A stretch of DNA of 64,000 nt from Corallococcus macrosporus DSM 14697 (GTDB lineage: Bacteria; Myxococcota; Myxococcia; Myxococcales; Myxococcaceae). This document shows positions 26,101 through 34,600 of this stretch, in pieces. The DNA lies in the NCBI RefSeq assembly GCF_002305895.1, contig NZ_CP022203.1, positions 1,218,501 through 1,282,500 of the forward strand, given 5' to 3'. The notes under the pieces are model-generated. The model saw only the letters and a list, made by a program, of their open reading frames with translations. It was not told the DNA's origin and ran no database searches. Made by a program: the position numbers and the translations under genes. The stretch's first letter is position 1. Each line of letters begins with the position of its first letter.

Positions 26101-26685
26101 GCTGAAGACGTCCAGCAGGTCGCCGCGCACGCTGAAGGTGCCCACGTCCTCCACCAGCGGGCTGTTCTGGTAGCCCATGCGCACCAGCCGGCGCGCCAGC
26201 GAGTCCCGGTCGAAGTCCTGGCCCACCGTCACCCGCGCGGCCAGCGCGCGCATCACCTCCAGCGGCAGCACCTTGCGGTGCAGCGCGCGCACCGACAGCA
26301 CCAGCGCCGGGAAGCGCGTGCCCTGGCCCAGGTGATAGAGCGCGCCCAGCCGCTCGGTGACGGCCGCCGCGTCGGGAGACACCTCGTCGTAGGGCAGCAC
26401 CTCGTCCGCGGGCAGCCGCAGCACGCGCGGCGCCAGCAGGCTGCCCTGGCCGCCCAGGAAGAAGGACAGGTCGGCGGCGAGCGCGTCGGCCGCCTCCTCG
26501 TCCACCGCCACGCAGACCAGCGGCGCCTTCAGCGCGCCATGCAGGCGGGCGAGCACGTGCCCGCGCGCGGCGCCCTTGAGCCCCTGTGTCCGGACGCGCT
26601 GCCCCGCCCGAAGTCCATCAACCACCTGGGCGAAGGGGTCGCCCGCCGCGCCGCCGTCCTGCGTCTGTGTGAAGGGAGTGTCCAT
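23119..26685 (-). CDS. mfd: Transcription-repair coupling factor
   Basis: 1188-aa ATP-dependent DNA translocase that displaces RNA polymerase stalled at lesions and recruits UvrA. Domains in order: UvrB-homology module at about 30-330; RNA polymerase interaction domain containing LKEGDLIVHTDFGIGRYAG (about 500-570); superfamily-2 helicase core with Walker A GDVGYGKTEVAM, MIVDEEQRFGV in place of a DEAH box (normal for Mfd), TATPIPRTL, and motif VI QLRGRVGRS; and a C-terminal D7-like domain after VQIEPDVTLPMPALIPDDYVSD. Length is typical of the family. It is divergently transcribed from a PAS kinase gene. No frameshift or missing motif is seen. Confidence 0.97.
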   Translation of the reverse strand: MDTPFTQTQDGGAAGDPFAQVVDGLRAGQRVRTQGLKGAARGHVLARLHGALKAPLVCVAVDEEAADALAADLSFFLGGQGSLLAPRVLRLPADEVLPYDEVSPDAAAVTERLGALYHLGQGTRFPALVLSVRALHRKVLPLEVMRALAARVTVGQDFDRDSLARRLVRMGYQNSPLVEDVGTFSVRGDLLDVFSPLYDKPVRLEFFGDTIESIRAFDPQSQRTVDALKEVDLVPAREVLLTDETRPRAESAARAVADRINLPTIKLREHLDALREGLPGFGLEGLLPGFFEGGLATLFDFLRDWSPEAPVLYLDDPLGQERAADTLWEELERSHSAAEARQELICPPGEHFLSREDVGQRLQGFRVLEGGGLSLAQTERPPVHFSFGGTQDLREAILAHHGEEGALSPLVERLERWRELRVACVVACGTLSQADRLKRLLMDRNVVVKVHTEPLEDATSLYEPSIRAHLFTGEVSHGFVDGPGGLAVLADEEIFGVRARRRPRRSKKLDAFGAGFGDLKEGDLIVHTDFGIGRYAGLTKMEVNGVPGDFLILEYAGRDKIYLPVGRMRLIQKFSGGDPSQVQLDKLGTTSWEKTKKRVKEQLLKMAAELLQIAAARKAHPGHAFSAPDRYFAQFEADFEFEETPDQAKAIEDVLADMQKAEPMDRLVCGDVGYGKTEVAMRAAFKAALDRKQVAVLVPTTVLAQQHFLSFKKRFKDYPVTVEVISGLKKAPEVREVLKRAKEGKVDILIGTHKLLGGEVAFKDLGLMIVDEEQRFGVKQKESLKKWRSQIDVLTLTATPIPRTLHMSMSGVRDMSIIATPPQDRRAIRTFVMKYEDQVVKEAIEREVARGGQVFFVHNRVESLPSIETQLRALVPQVTIGVAHGQMGEGQLEKVMLAFTEKKYQVLLCTSIIESGIDISSANTMIVNRADQFGLAQLYQLRGRVGRSKERAYAYLLVPSRRAVTKDAQRRLEVLQNFTELGAGFSIASHDLEIRGAGNLLGDKQSGAIAEIGFDMYAQLLEEAVAEMQGQPPKVQIEPDVTLPMPALIPDDYVSDVHQRLVFYKRFSQASHPDEVTDLRAELVDRYGEAPDEVDHLSELTLLKIDMRDLRLRGLEVGTTRLVVTLGADALLDGPKVAGLVQRSKGVYRLTPDMKLIARAPQGASGHDLIAEAKKVLRDLSHCALPQA

Positions 26686-26890
26686 GAGTGGACCCTGAGG
26701 GCCCCGGGGTAATTAGGAGTCTCATCCTGTCAGGTCAACGACGGAGCGCGGCCGGTGTCGAACGAAACAGGAGAAAACGGAAGTTCTGGTTAGCTCGAAT
26801 ACTGTTCAGCCACCCCGGGGACCGGTTGGCCGCAGCCCCTGCTGCGGGGGTAGGTTGAACGACAACGGCAGCATCGGGGGCCACGCCGAC

Positions 26891-28396
26891 ATGTCATCTG
26901 GCCGTGGAGTCAACAGGTGCCTGAGCACCGAGGGGGATGAACCTCTCTCCGAGGCGGTGGTCGTCCTGCGGAGCGTGCGCTCCGCGGCCGGCGGCATCGT
27001 GGATTTCGAGTGCGTCTCCGCCAACGTGCAGGCGGAGCGCTGGCTCGGCGGAGAAGAGGGCAGTCTGGTGAACAACCGGCTGTTGGAGGAAGCGCCGTGG
27101 GTCTGGGACGGCGGCCTCTTCAGCGCGTGTGTCCAGGCGGTGACACGCCGGGCGCCGGAGGTCGCGCGGGTGTCCCGGCAGTCGCCCCTGGGCACCATGT
27201 GGTTGCTGGCCCGCGTGTCGCCGTGTGACGACGGCGTGGTGCTCTTCCTGGAGGACCTTACCGAGCGCATGGCCGCGGAGGAGGCCCTCCGGCGGGACCA
27301 TGACCTGCTGCACGCCGTCATCGAGAGCGCCACCGACGCCATCTACGTGAAGGACGTGGCGGGCCGGTACATCCTCATCAATCCCGCCACCGCGAGCGCC
27401 TTCCACCGGGCGCCGCGCGACATCCTCGGCCGCACGGACGCGGAGCTCCTGGGCGCGGACAGGGCCGCGCCGACGCTGGCGCATGACCGCGAGGTGATGG
27501 ACTCCGGACAGACGGCCACCTACGAGGGCGCGGAGGGCGGCCCGGGCACGGACCGCATCTGGCACACCACGAAGGGCGTGCTGCGCCGGGGCGACGGCAC
27601 CGTGTACGGCCTCTTCGCCATCTGCCGGGACGTCACCGCGCGCCGCCGTCAGGAGCTGGAGCGCGAGGAGGAGGCGCGCTTCCAGGAGCGCTTCATCGGC
27701 GTGCTGGGACATGATTTGGGCAACCCGCTGGCGGCGGTGCGGCTGTCCTCCGCGGCGCTGCTGGCGCGCGACACGCTGCCGCCGGAGGTCCGGCGCGTGG
27801 TGGCCCGTATCGACGGGAGCGCGGAGCGGATGGCGCGGCTGGTGAAACAGTTGCTCGACTTCACGCGCGCCCGGATGGCCGGCGGCATCCCGCTGCGTCC
27901 GCACGAGGTGTGCATGGAGGACGTGTGCCGCCGCATCATCTCCGAGCTGGAGCCCGCGCACCCGGAGTGCAGCGTCCGGCTGGAGGTGGACGGCGAGTCA
28001 CGCGGCGTCTGGGACGAGGAGCGCCTGGGGCAGGTGCTGTCGAACCTGCTGGGCAACGCCCTCCAGCACAGCCCGGAGGGCAGCCCGGTGCAGGTGCGGC
28101 TGGCCGCGAAGGACCCCCTCTTCCAGCGGGTGGAGGTCCACAACGGCGGGCCGCCCATCCCCGAGGCCTTGCGCACGCGCCTCTTCTCCCCCTTCCACGG
28201 GATGCCCCCCGAGCCGGGCAAGCCGAAGCCGAAGCACCAGGGCCTGGGGTTGGGGCTCTACATCGTGTCGCAAATCGTGACGGCGCACGGCGGCTGGCTG
28301 GACGTGGCGTCTTCGGTGGAGACAGGGACCTGCTTCTCCGTGACGCTGCCTCGCGTCACCCGGCCGCTGGGAGGGCCGCCGGGCAAGAGCGCGTGA
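26891..28396 (+). CDS. PAS-domain sensor histidine kinase
   Basis: 501-aa kinase without transmembrane segments, so probably cytoplasmic. A degenerate PAS-like domain (about 15-120) is followed by a clear PAS domain (about 135-245, ATDAIYVKDVAGRYILINPA and a PAC-type end at FAICRDVTARR). HisKA has VLGHDLGNPLAAVR with the acceptor His, and HATPase has NLLGNALQHSPEG, VEVHNGGPPIP and QGLGLGLYIV. The ATG at 26891 is chosen; a TTG at 26855 is an alternative that would add 12 residues. No response regulator is adjacent, so it is an orphan kinase, as is common in myxobacteria. The signal is unknown. Confidence 0.88.
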   Translation: MSSGRGVNRCLSTEGDEPLSEAVVVLRSVRSAAGGIVDFECVSANVQAERWLGGEEGSLVNNRLLEEAPWVWDGGLFSACVQAVTRRAPEVARVSRQSPLGTMWLLARVSPCDDGVVLFLEDLTERMAAEEALRRDHDLLHAVIESATDAIYVKDVAGRYILINPATASAFHRAPRDILGRTDAELLGADRAAPTLAHDREVMDSGQTATYEGAEGGPGTDRIWHTTKGVLRRGDGTVYGLFAICRDVTARRRQELEREEEARFQERFIGVLGHDLGNPLAAVRLSSAALLARDTLPPEVRRVVARIDGSAERMARLVKQLLDFTRARMAGGIPLRPHEVCMEDVCRRIISELEPAHPECSVRLEVDGESRGVWDEERLGQVLSNLLGNALQHSPEGSPVQVRLAAKDPLFQRVEVHNGGPPIPEALRTRLFSPFHGMPPEPGKPKPKHQGLGLGLYIVSQIVTAHGGWLDVASSVETGTCFSVTLPRVTRPLGGPPGKSA

Positions 28397-28415
28397 CGCC
28401 TGGCTGGCGGGCCCC

Positions 28416-28733
28416 TCAGCGCTGGCCGAACTTCACGGCGGCCTGGAGGCGGATGACGTCCGTCAGGGCGCCCGGGTCCACCAGCTCCAGCGCGGCCTGC
28501 TGGGACAGCCCGGCGTAGCGGCGCTTGCGGTAGTCCTCCTCGTCCTCCTCGCCGCCCTTTCCGCCCTTGTCGTCACCGCTGCCCTTGTCGTCCCCCTGGG
28601 GGCGGAGGGACAGCGGCTGCGCGGCGGAGAGCCCCTGCTCGATGTGCACCGACGACAGCGCGTCCGCGCGCAGGGAGGTGAACAGGCTGGCCATGGAGAG
28701 GCAGAAGACAACGGCGACAGTGAGGTTCTTCAT
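28416..28733 (-). CDS. Small secreted acidic/Gly-Lys-rich hypothetical protein
   Basis: 105-aa protein with a Sec signal peptide (MKNLTVAVVFCLSMASLF, cleavage near RADA). The mature part has a low-complexity stretch of Gly, Asp, Lys and Glu (about residues 48-68), followed by a short conserved-looking tail (YAGLSQQAALELVDPGALTD). It matches no family that I recognise. The start is the ATG with GGAG 6 nt upstream; the longer reading adds no signal peptide features. It lies 50 bp downstream of the cytochrome c gene on the same strand and may be cotranscribed with it. It is convergent with the PAS kinase. Confidence 0.6.
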   Translation of the reverse strand: MKNLTVAVVFCLSMASLFTSLRADALSSVHIEQGLSAAQPLSLRPQGDDKGSGDDKGGKGGEEDEEDYRKRRYAGLSQQAALELVDPGALTDVIRLQAAVKFGQR

Positions 28734-28783
28734 GGGGGGCTCCGTTTCTCTGAGGGGGAGGACGCGCGGCCGCGAACGGATAT

Positions 28784-29113
28784 TCAAGGGCCCGACGGCG
28801 CCTTGAAGGTGCGGATGTACCCCACCAGTGCGTCAATCTGTGCTGGGGTGAGCTTGTCCTTGAAGGGCTTCATCATGCGGTTCCGTGGGGCGCCTTCGGC
28901 GATCACCTCGCGGAGTTCGGCGTCGGCGCGGGCCTTCTGCCAGTCAGGCCGGCTCATGTCGCCGATGGACGCCTTCTGGCCCATCTTCGTCTGGGCCTTG
29001 CCGTCAGCGCCGTGGCACATCGCGCACTTCGCCTTCCACACGTCGGCCACGGTCTCCGCGTGGGCGCCGGTGGCCAGCGTCAGGCTCAGGACCAGGACGA
29101 ACCGCTTCATCAT
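28784..29113 (-). CDS. Periplasmic monohaem c-type cytochrome beside the pilus cluster
   Basis: 109-aa cytochrome c of class I type. A Sec signal peptide (cleavage after GAHA) precedes the haem motif CAMCH at residues 30-34. A C-terminal helix PAQIDALVGYIRTFK is typical of the family. Met80 and Met81, in NRMMKPFK, are the candidates for the sixth haem ligand. The start MMKR has GAGGAG 9 nt upstream. It is the first gene after the minor-pilin/PilY1 genes on the same strand, 106 bp away with a small hairpin between. In Myxococcus, the cytochrome TfcP with His/Cys ligation helps PilY1 bind calcium; this gene may be an analogue, but with a canonical Met it could also be an ordinary electron carrier. 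Confidence 0.85.
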   Translation of the reverse strand: MMKRFVLVLSLTLATGAHAETVADVWKAKCAMCHGADGKAQTKMGQKASIGDMSRPDWQKARADAELREVIAEGAPRNRMMKPFKDKLTPAQIDALVGYIRTFKAPSGP

Positions 29114-29201
29114 CGTCGGGGGCTCCTCGAGGATGGCACGCCGGGCCATGCCAGGCCCGGGCCCCCGAGCATACGCCGAAGCGGCCCGTTCGCACGCGTG
29201 A

Positions 29202-29218
29202 CGGCGGCGTTTCCGCCG
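29202..29218 (-). terminator. Possible terminator after the FimT/GspH-like gene
   Basis: A 6-bp GC stem (29202-29207 with 29213-29218) and 5-nt loop begin directly after the stop codon of the pilin-like gene on the minus strand. The stem is short and lacks a T tract, so it may only attenuate transcription into the cytochrome gene. Confidence 0.35.
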
Positions 29219-29219
29219 C

Positions 29220-29864
29220 CTACTGGCAGCCTGGTGTGGAGGCGTGCTTGTCGCAGTCCACGGGGCGTACGGCCGCCGTCAGCCGGTCCGCCTGGAACAC
29301 CAGCTCCGGCTTCCAGTCCGGCGCCTCGGGTGTGCCGTGGTCGCGCAGGAGGACCAACCGCTCCGTTGGCGGCGCGTCGGCGGCCGGCTCGCAGGCCCGC
29401 CCACCCGGCGCCGCGGGCGCGACGATGGGGGAGTTCCCGTCGGTGGCCTCCATCCAGCACAGGCCCACCAGCAGCGACACGTCGAGCCTGGGCGGGATGA
29501 CGAGCTCCGGCCCCACCTCCGGGCACACGCAGCCGCTGACGCCGCAGGCGTTGTCCTGGCACGCGGCGGTGGGGCAGACGGTGCCCCAGGTGTCTTCACA
29601 GGCCAGCGCCTCCCAGCGCAGGCGCGTCACCTGGACGCCGTGCTCCTCCGCGACGCGCAGGCCCAGCCGCACCGGTTGATGCGTCGCGCGCGCCTTCTGG
29701 CGGGCCTCCTGCAGCATCATCACCAGCTCGCGCTGCGCGCCGCTGACGCGCTGGCGCTCCGTCATGCCCTGGAAGCTGGCCACGGAGACGGTGGCGAAGA
29801 GGCCGACCAGGGCCACCACGACCATGACCTCCAGCAGCGTCAGGCCCTTGCTTCGGCGCTCCAT
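29220..29864 (-). CDS. FimT/GspH-like minor pilin
   Basis: 214-aa prepilin-like protein. The class III signal is short and basic (MERRSKG) and is cleaved before LTLLEVMVVVALVG, with Glu at mature position 5. The N-terminal helix continues to about residue 60 (QRELVMMLQEARQKARATHQPVRL), matching GspH/FimT. The globular part is rich in Cys (about ten), suggesting several disulfides. The ATG beginning MERRSK is chosen because the prepilin motif starts there; upstream in-frame sequence is the overlapping end of pilW. It is the last pilin gene of the cluster, 1 bp from the preceding stop, and with PilV, PilW and PilX it should form the four-pilin priming complex. Confidence 0.82.
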   Translation of the reverse strand: MERRSKGLTLLEVMVVVALVGLFATVSVASFQGMTERQRVSGAQRELVMMLQEARQKARATHQPVRLGLRVAEEHGVQVTRLRWEALACEDTWGTVCPTAACQDNACGVSGCVCPEVGPELVIPPRLDVSLLVGLCWMEATDGNSPIVAPAAPGGRACEPAADAPPTERLVLLRDHGTPEAPDWKPELVFQADRLTAAVRPVDCDKHASTPGCQ

Positions 29865-29865
29865 G

Positions 29866-31068
29866 TCAGCCCCCCGTCCTGTCGAAGGCGAAGTTGCGCG
29901 GCGCCAGGCGGATGACGCTGTGGCGGCGCTTGTAGCCATCCCGGAGGTTGCCTTCGTCATCCCGCGCTCCGGGCGCTTCGTTCCCCAGCCGCTCCACCCG
30001 CTCCGAGCGCGCGGTGATGGACAGCTCCACCACGCGCACGTGGCGCATCAGCTCGTCGCCCGCGCTGCCCGGGCCCCGGTCGGGGGGGACGGGCACGCCA
30101 GGGTCCCACGCCCAGGAGACGTGCGTGGCGCAGGTGGCCTGCGTGCACGTGGCCAGCGAGGGGCGCCCCGTCTCCGTGTCCGGGAAGAAGCGCACCGGCG
30201 TATCGGGAGGCGCGTCCGGTGCCATCACGCCCAGCCGGACCTGGAGTTGTTCGATGTCCTGGGACACCGCGGTGTAGCCCGCCGGGCCCGCGGGGCCGTC
30301 CGCGTCCATCTCCAGCACGGGGGGGCCGCTGGCCCAGTTCACGCGGTAGCTCCGGCTGCCGAGCGGGAGCAGGTACATGCCGCCTTCATCCGGGCGCTGG
30401 GTCCCGGCCCAGGGTGAACCCGCGGTCGCCGCGGCGAGGGTGCAGTCGCCCTCCGCGGGGGCGGCCCGGCCCGGGATGCCCGGGGCCCACTCCACCCCTT
30501 CCGCCACGAGGTTCGTCACCTGTCCCACGCAGGCCCAGCCCCGCGCGTCGTCCGTGCCCGGGAACACCACGGCGATGACCGCGTCGTCCAGGAAGGCGGG
30601 CGGCGGGCCCCCCAGGCACAACGTGTCCTCATTCCAGGCCGCGACGGCGGGGAGGGGGCATTGCTCCAGGAACACCATGCGCGCCGGGTCCGTCTCCCAG
30701 ACCTCCAGCGCATCCGACAGCAGCGAGGGGTCGTCGGGTGGGGCGAAGCCGGGGTCGTCCGCGAAGGTGGCCCGGGGGCGGGCCCACACCGCGTAGAACA
30801 GGTCGGCTTCGCCGGAGGGAAGCCGGCCTCCGGTGAGGGAGACGCTGCCAATGCCCGCGCCGGCCCGCTGCACGCCGAACGCCATCAGGTCGCGCGCGGC
30901 CCGGCCCTTGTTCTGCGTCTCCATGATGCGCTCCTCCAGCAGGCCCCGGCGCTGGAGGTGGGCGCTCACGCCAATGGCGGCGGCGAGCACCACCATGGAC
31001 ATCGCGGCGGCCACCATCAGCTCGATGAGCGTGAAGCCTCTGCGCGGAGTCGAACGAAGTCGCTTCAT
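29866..31068 (-). CDS. pilW: Minor pilin PilW
   Basis: 400-aa prepilin. The leader ends in PRRG, followed by FTLIELMVAAAMSMVVLAAA with Glu5, so it is a substrate for the PilD prepilin peptidase. After the N-terminal helix (QRRGLLEERIMETQNKGRAARDLMAFGVQRAG) comes a large globular domain of about 330 residues with several Cys. PilW pilins are usually large, which fits. It overlaps the pilV stop by 4 bp, so the proteins are made in a coupled way. It acts in the inner membrane and pilus tip as part of the complex that starts type IVa pilus assembly. Confidence 0.82.
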   Translation of the reverse strand: MKRLRSTPRRGFTLIELMVAAAMSMVVLAAAIGVSAHLQRRGLLEERIMETQNKGRAARDLMAFGVQRAGAGIGSVSLTGGRLPSGEADLFYAVWARPRATFADDPGFAPPDDPSLLSDALEVWETDPARMVFLEQCPLPAVAAWNEDTLCLGGPPPAFLDDAVIAVVFPGTDDARGWACVGQVTNLVAEGVEWAPGIPGRAAPAEGDCTLAAATAGSPWAGTQRPDEGGMYLLPLGSRSYRVNWASGPPVLEMDADGPAGPAGYTAVSQDIEQLQVRLGVMAPDAPPDTPVRFFPDTETGRPSLATCTQATCATHVSWAWDPGVPVPPDRGPGSAGDELMRHVRVVELSITARSERVERLGNEAPGARDDEGNLRDGYKRRHSVIRLAPRNFAFDRTGG

Positions 31069-31601
31069 GGCGCCATCCGGGTCTGCAGGGCCACCGCGCG
31101 GCGGGGCGCGCCGGGCGCCTCCTGCCAGCTCACGGTGACGCGGACGTTGATGACCTGGTGCGGGGCCAGGTTGCTGGCGTGGGGGAGCGGGATGGCGCGG
31201 CTCAGGGCGGGCTCACCCGTCTCCGCGCCCTCGAAGGGTGGGTCCACGTCCAGGCGCAGGGCGTAGGCCATCCGCGGGGGCGCGCCGGGGACGGGCGGCG
31301 TCTCCGACATGCGGCCATTGGCGGACCACCACACGTCCCGCCCCGTGTTGTCGAGCTGCTTGATGTTGACGCACGGGTCGCTCAGCGGCTCGCCCACGCA
31401 GCGCAGGTTGACCACGCGCTCCAGCTCCTGCTCGGCGATGAGGCTGGCCTGGCCCAGGTTGTTGTTGCGGCGGTTGTGGCGGGACGCGGTGCCCAGCGTG
31501 AGCAGGATGCCCAGGATGCCCAGCATGAGCACCGCGGCGGTGACCAGGGTCTCCAGGATGCTGAGCCCGCGCGGGTGCGCGTGGCGCCTGCGCCGGCTCA
31601 T
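31065..31601 (-). CDS. pilV: Minor pilin PilV
   Basis: 178-aa prepilin with leader MSRRRRHAHPRG and the mature start LSILETLVTAAVLMLGILG, with Glu5 present. The helix runs into ASLIAEQELERVVNLRC, the usual PilV pattern, and the C-terminal part has VRVTVSWQE and a short beta-rich end. It overlaps the pilY1 start-side gene by 4 bp at its beginning (pilY1 stop) and the pilW ATG by 4 bp at its end. It probably bridges PilY1 and the other minor pilins. Assignment rests on size, leader and gene order. Confidence 0.8.
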   Translation of the reverse strand: MSRRRRHAHPRGLSILETLVTAAVLMLGILGILLTLGTASRHNRRNNNLGQASLIAEQELERVVNLRCVGEPLSDPCVNIKQLDNTGRDVWWSANGRMSETPPVPGAPPRMAYALRLDVDPPFEGAETGEPALSRAIPLPHASNLAPHQVINVRVTVSWQEAPGAPRRAVALQTRMAP

Positions 31602-34600
31602 GGCACCACCTCCTGGACGCGGGAGCCGGACCGCACGTCCCAGATGAGGACCCGGGAGCTGCTTCGCGGCGATTCGGAGGTGGGGTTGTTGTACGGCCCG
31701 CTCCCCAGCGCGCGCACCTGCCCGTTCTTCACGATGAGCAGGTGATTGTCATAGAGCACGGGCGCGTGCGTGCCGTGGCCGTCGATGGGGGTGTCGTTGC
31801 CCGCGAGCGGCGCGCCCGCGGTGCTGTAGGCGTAGACCCTGCCGCTGGTGGTGCTGTCCAAATCACACGCGCTGGCGGCGCGGCCCACGGCGCTGGTGGT
31901 GAAGACGCCGTCCTGCGTGGTGGACACACCGCCCCAGACGACCTGTCCTTCTCCCAGCTCCCGCGCCCATTCGAAGTGCGCGGGGCACTGGGCGCCGGGG
32001 CGCTGGGAGGGCACCGGGTGGCGGTCCTCGAAGGCCATCAGGTGATAGCGGGGCCGCGGGTCGGCGGTGTCCTCCGGCTCGTTGGCGATGTCCGGGTTGT
32101 TGGCGGTGCCGAAGTAGAGGCGCACCCGGCGGGAGCCGTCCGTCGCCACCGACGCGGAGATGGAGGAGTAGATGCGCTGGCTGGAGGGATTCCGGATGCC
32201 GGGCACTGCCTGCGCGTCCGCGACGACGCAGGAGGCCAGCACCTTGCCCAACTGCGTGCTCGAGCCGGTGTTCGACCAGGTGGGGTTGATGCGGTAGATT
32301 TTCCCCGAGGTCGACGGGACGTAGATGACGTCGACGCTGCCGTCGCCATTCACGTCCAGGGGGATGGGCTCGCCGCCGATGCCCGCGCCCACGTCCGCGG
32401 TGGTGCCCAGCGTGACGACGCCCGCGAGCAGCGCCCGCGCGCCGCTGCCCCGCACCCGCGCGGGCAGGCCCGTCTTGAGGTCCATCAGGTAGACGGTGCC
32501 CACGGCGCCGGCGTCGGTGGCGTAGTCCGTGCCGAACAGGGACACCCACTTCTTGCCGCCGTCCGCGCCGAAGTCCATGCGGACCAGCGAGGGCGCATGG
32601 CGGGAGCCGCGCGTGTCGGGCTTCGGCGTCGCGCCGGTGAAGTACGACGCCAGCGGAGCGCAGCCGTTGCCGGTGGTCGTGCACGGGGCGCCCGCCGGCG
32701 TGAAGCGGTCCCGCTTCATGTCGAACTCCCACAGGGGCGCGGGGTAGTTCGGGTCCGCGGGGTTGGTGATGTCGAGCGCGAAGAAGATGCTCTGCCTGGG
32801 GCCGGTGGCGCTGGCCAGCACCGTCTTGGCGCCCTCGTTCCAGGCCGAGCGGGGGCGCCAGGCCTCGTCGGTGTCCCGGGGGTCGTGGCCGGTGTCCGCG
32901 CGGTAGTCCGTGCCGCGCAGGTCCACGTCCGCCACGGAGGGCGAGGCGTCCAGGGTGGCGCGCTCGGTGGCGTAGTCGTCGTTGGCGCGGCGGTAGTTCT
33001 CCACGTAGTAGGGCAGCATCTTGTAGGGCAGGTAGGCGAACAGCTCGCTGCCCAGGCCGTAGTCGTTGTCGCTGCCGCAGCCGCCGCTCCGGCCGAAGTA
33101 CCCCTGGTACTCGATGCGGCCCGGGGTGCAGGGGTCGTCTCCCGTCCGGAAATGGCCGGTGCCCAGCGCGTGGAGGTAGCCCTGCGTGGTGCCCACGTAG
33201 GTCACCGTGCGGCGGTCCGCGTTGGGCGCGCGGAAGTTCTCCACGAACTTCTGGCGCTCCGCGTCCAGGTTCCGGCCCTCCAGCAGCCACGCCGGCACGT
33301 TGGGCGTCCCGATGACGGCCGCCGTGGACAGGTTCACGCCGCCCAGCGGCCAGGTCCGCATCCGGTTGCGCAGGGTGGAGGCGTGGCGGTCCTCCCAGCC
33401 GTAGAGCCAGTCGCGCAGCGCCAGCCGGTCATCCGCGGTGCAGCCGTTCCGGCCGTCCAGGTCATATAGATACACGCTGCCGTTGCGGCGCGTGCAGAGG
33501 CTGTCCGGGAACACCGGGCTGCTGGTTGCGTTGCGCGCCATCAGGTCCTTCACGGCGACGGCCTGCCGGGTGGCCGGGTTGAGGGTGACGAGCTTGCGGG
33601 CGTTGAGCGGATCCTGCGGTTGGGGCTCCAGGTCGCGCATCAGGTCGCGCAGCCACTTGCCGGAGTCCCAGACCTCCTCGGCGGGGTCGTGGGGCGCCAG
33701 CGTGGCGGGCTCGTAGAGCTTCTTCAGGTAGAGGTGGCCCCGGTCGATGGTGTCCGGGCGGTTGTCGTAGGTGCGGATGGAGACCTGGTCCACGCCGCCG
33801 TCGGCGACCCAGGTGCGGCCGGGCGTCTCGTACACGCCGTGGACGACTGCGTTGGCCATGGGGATGAGCGAGGCGCGGCCGTACTCGCCGCTGCGCTGCG
33901 CCTTGTAGGAGACGTTGATGTTGTGGATGGTGGGCTGGCAGGCCTCGCCCGGGCTCTCCATCACCGCGCGCCAGCACAACTGCGTCCCCACGCGGCCCTG
34001 CTCCAGGAACTCCTGGAGGACGGCCGTCTCGTTGCGCACGCCGCCGTCGCTGTCCGGGATGGGGACCCGCAGCCAGTTCGGACTGTCGTTCTGGACGTAG
34101 GTGGGGTGGGCGGTGTCGCAGGGCTCCTGGCAGACCTTGCAGTCCAGCGCTACCTCGTAGGTGATGTCCGGATGGCGCTGGCCCATGCCGCCGTCCGGAA
34201 GCGGCACGGCGCGGGAGCACGGCGCGAGGCTGCCGCCGTCCGCCGCGTAGTAGGGCTGGTCCTCCACGGTGAACGTCACCTCGGTGATGGTGAAGTCCAG
34301 CGAGATGTCCGGGGAGATGTCCGACACCACGTCGGAGCGGAAGGAGCCGTTGTTCTGCTTGTTGATGAGGATGACGATGTCGCTGTACGTGCGGTCACCG
34401 CCCGCGTTCTGGTCCTCCCAGCCCAGAATCCAGACCAGGGGGTTGTCCCGTGGCGCGCCGACGAGGGTGTGCGCCGCGCGGCGGTTCACGGAGTGGACGT
34501 TCTGCGTCTGGTCATTGGGGAAGACGACGCCGCCATAGGCCGGGTCGTTCTCCAGGCGGCCGTAGGCCCGCCCGTCCAGCCACTCGGAGCGCAGGTTCTT

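Noticed and set aside
24034-26712. An 892-codon open frame on the plus strand opposite mfd.
   Set aside because: It is the complement-phase shadow of mfd, with Leu/Arg/His/Gln low-complexity sequence and no recognised motif or ribosome site.
26806-27342. Possible small minus-strand gene between mfd and the PAS kinase.
   Set aside because: It lies mostly opposite the kinase and is Ser/Arg/Thr-rich; it has no ribosome site and no domain.
28784-29113. Calling the cytochrome gene tfcP.
   Set aside because: The position beside pilY1 is suggestive, but the distal ligand candidates are Met, not the Cys reported for TfcP, so the name would overstate the evidence.
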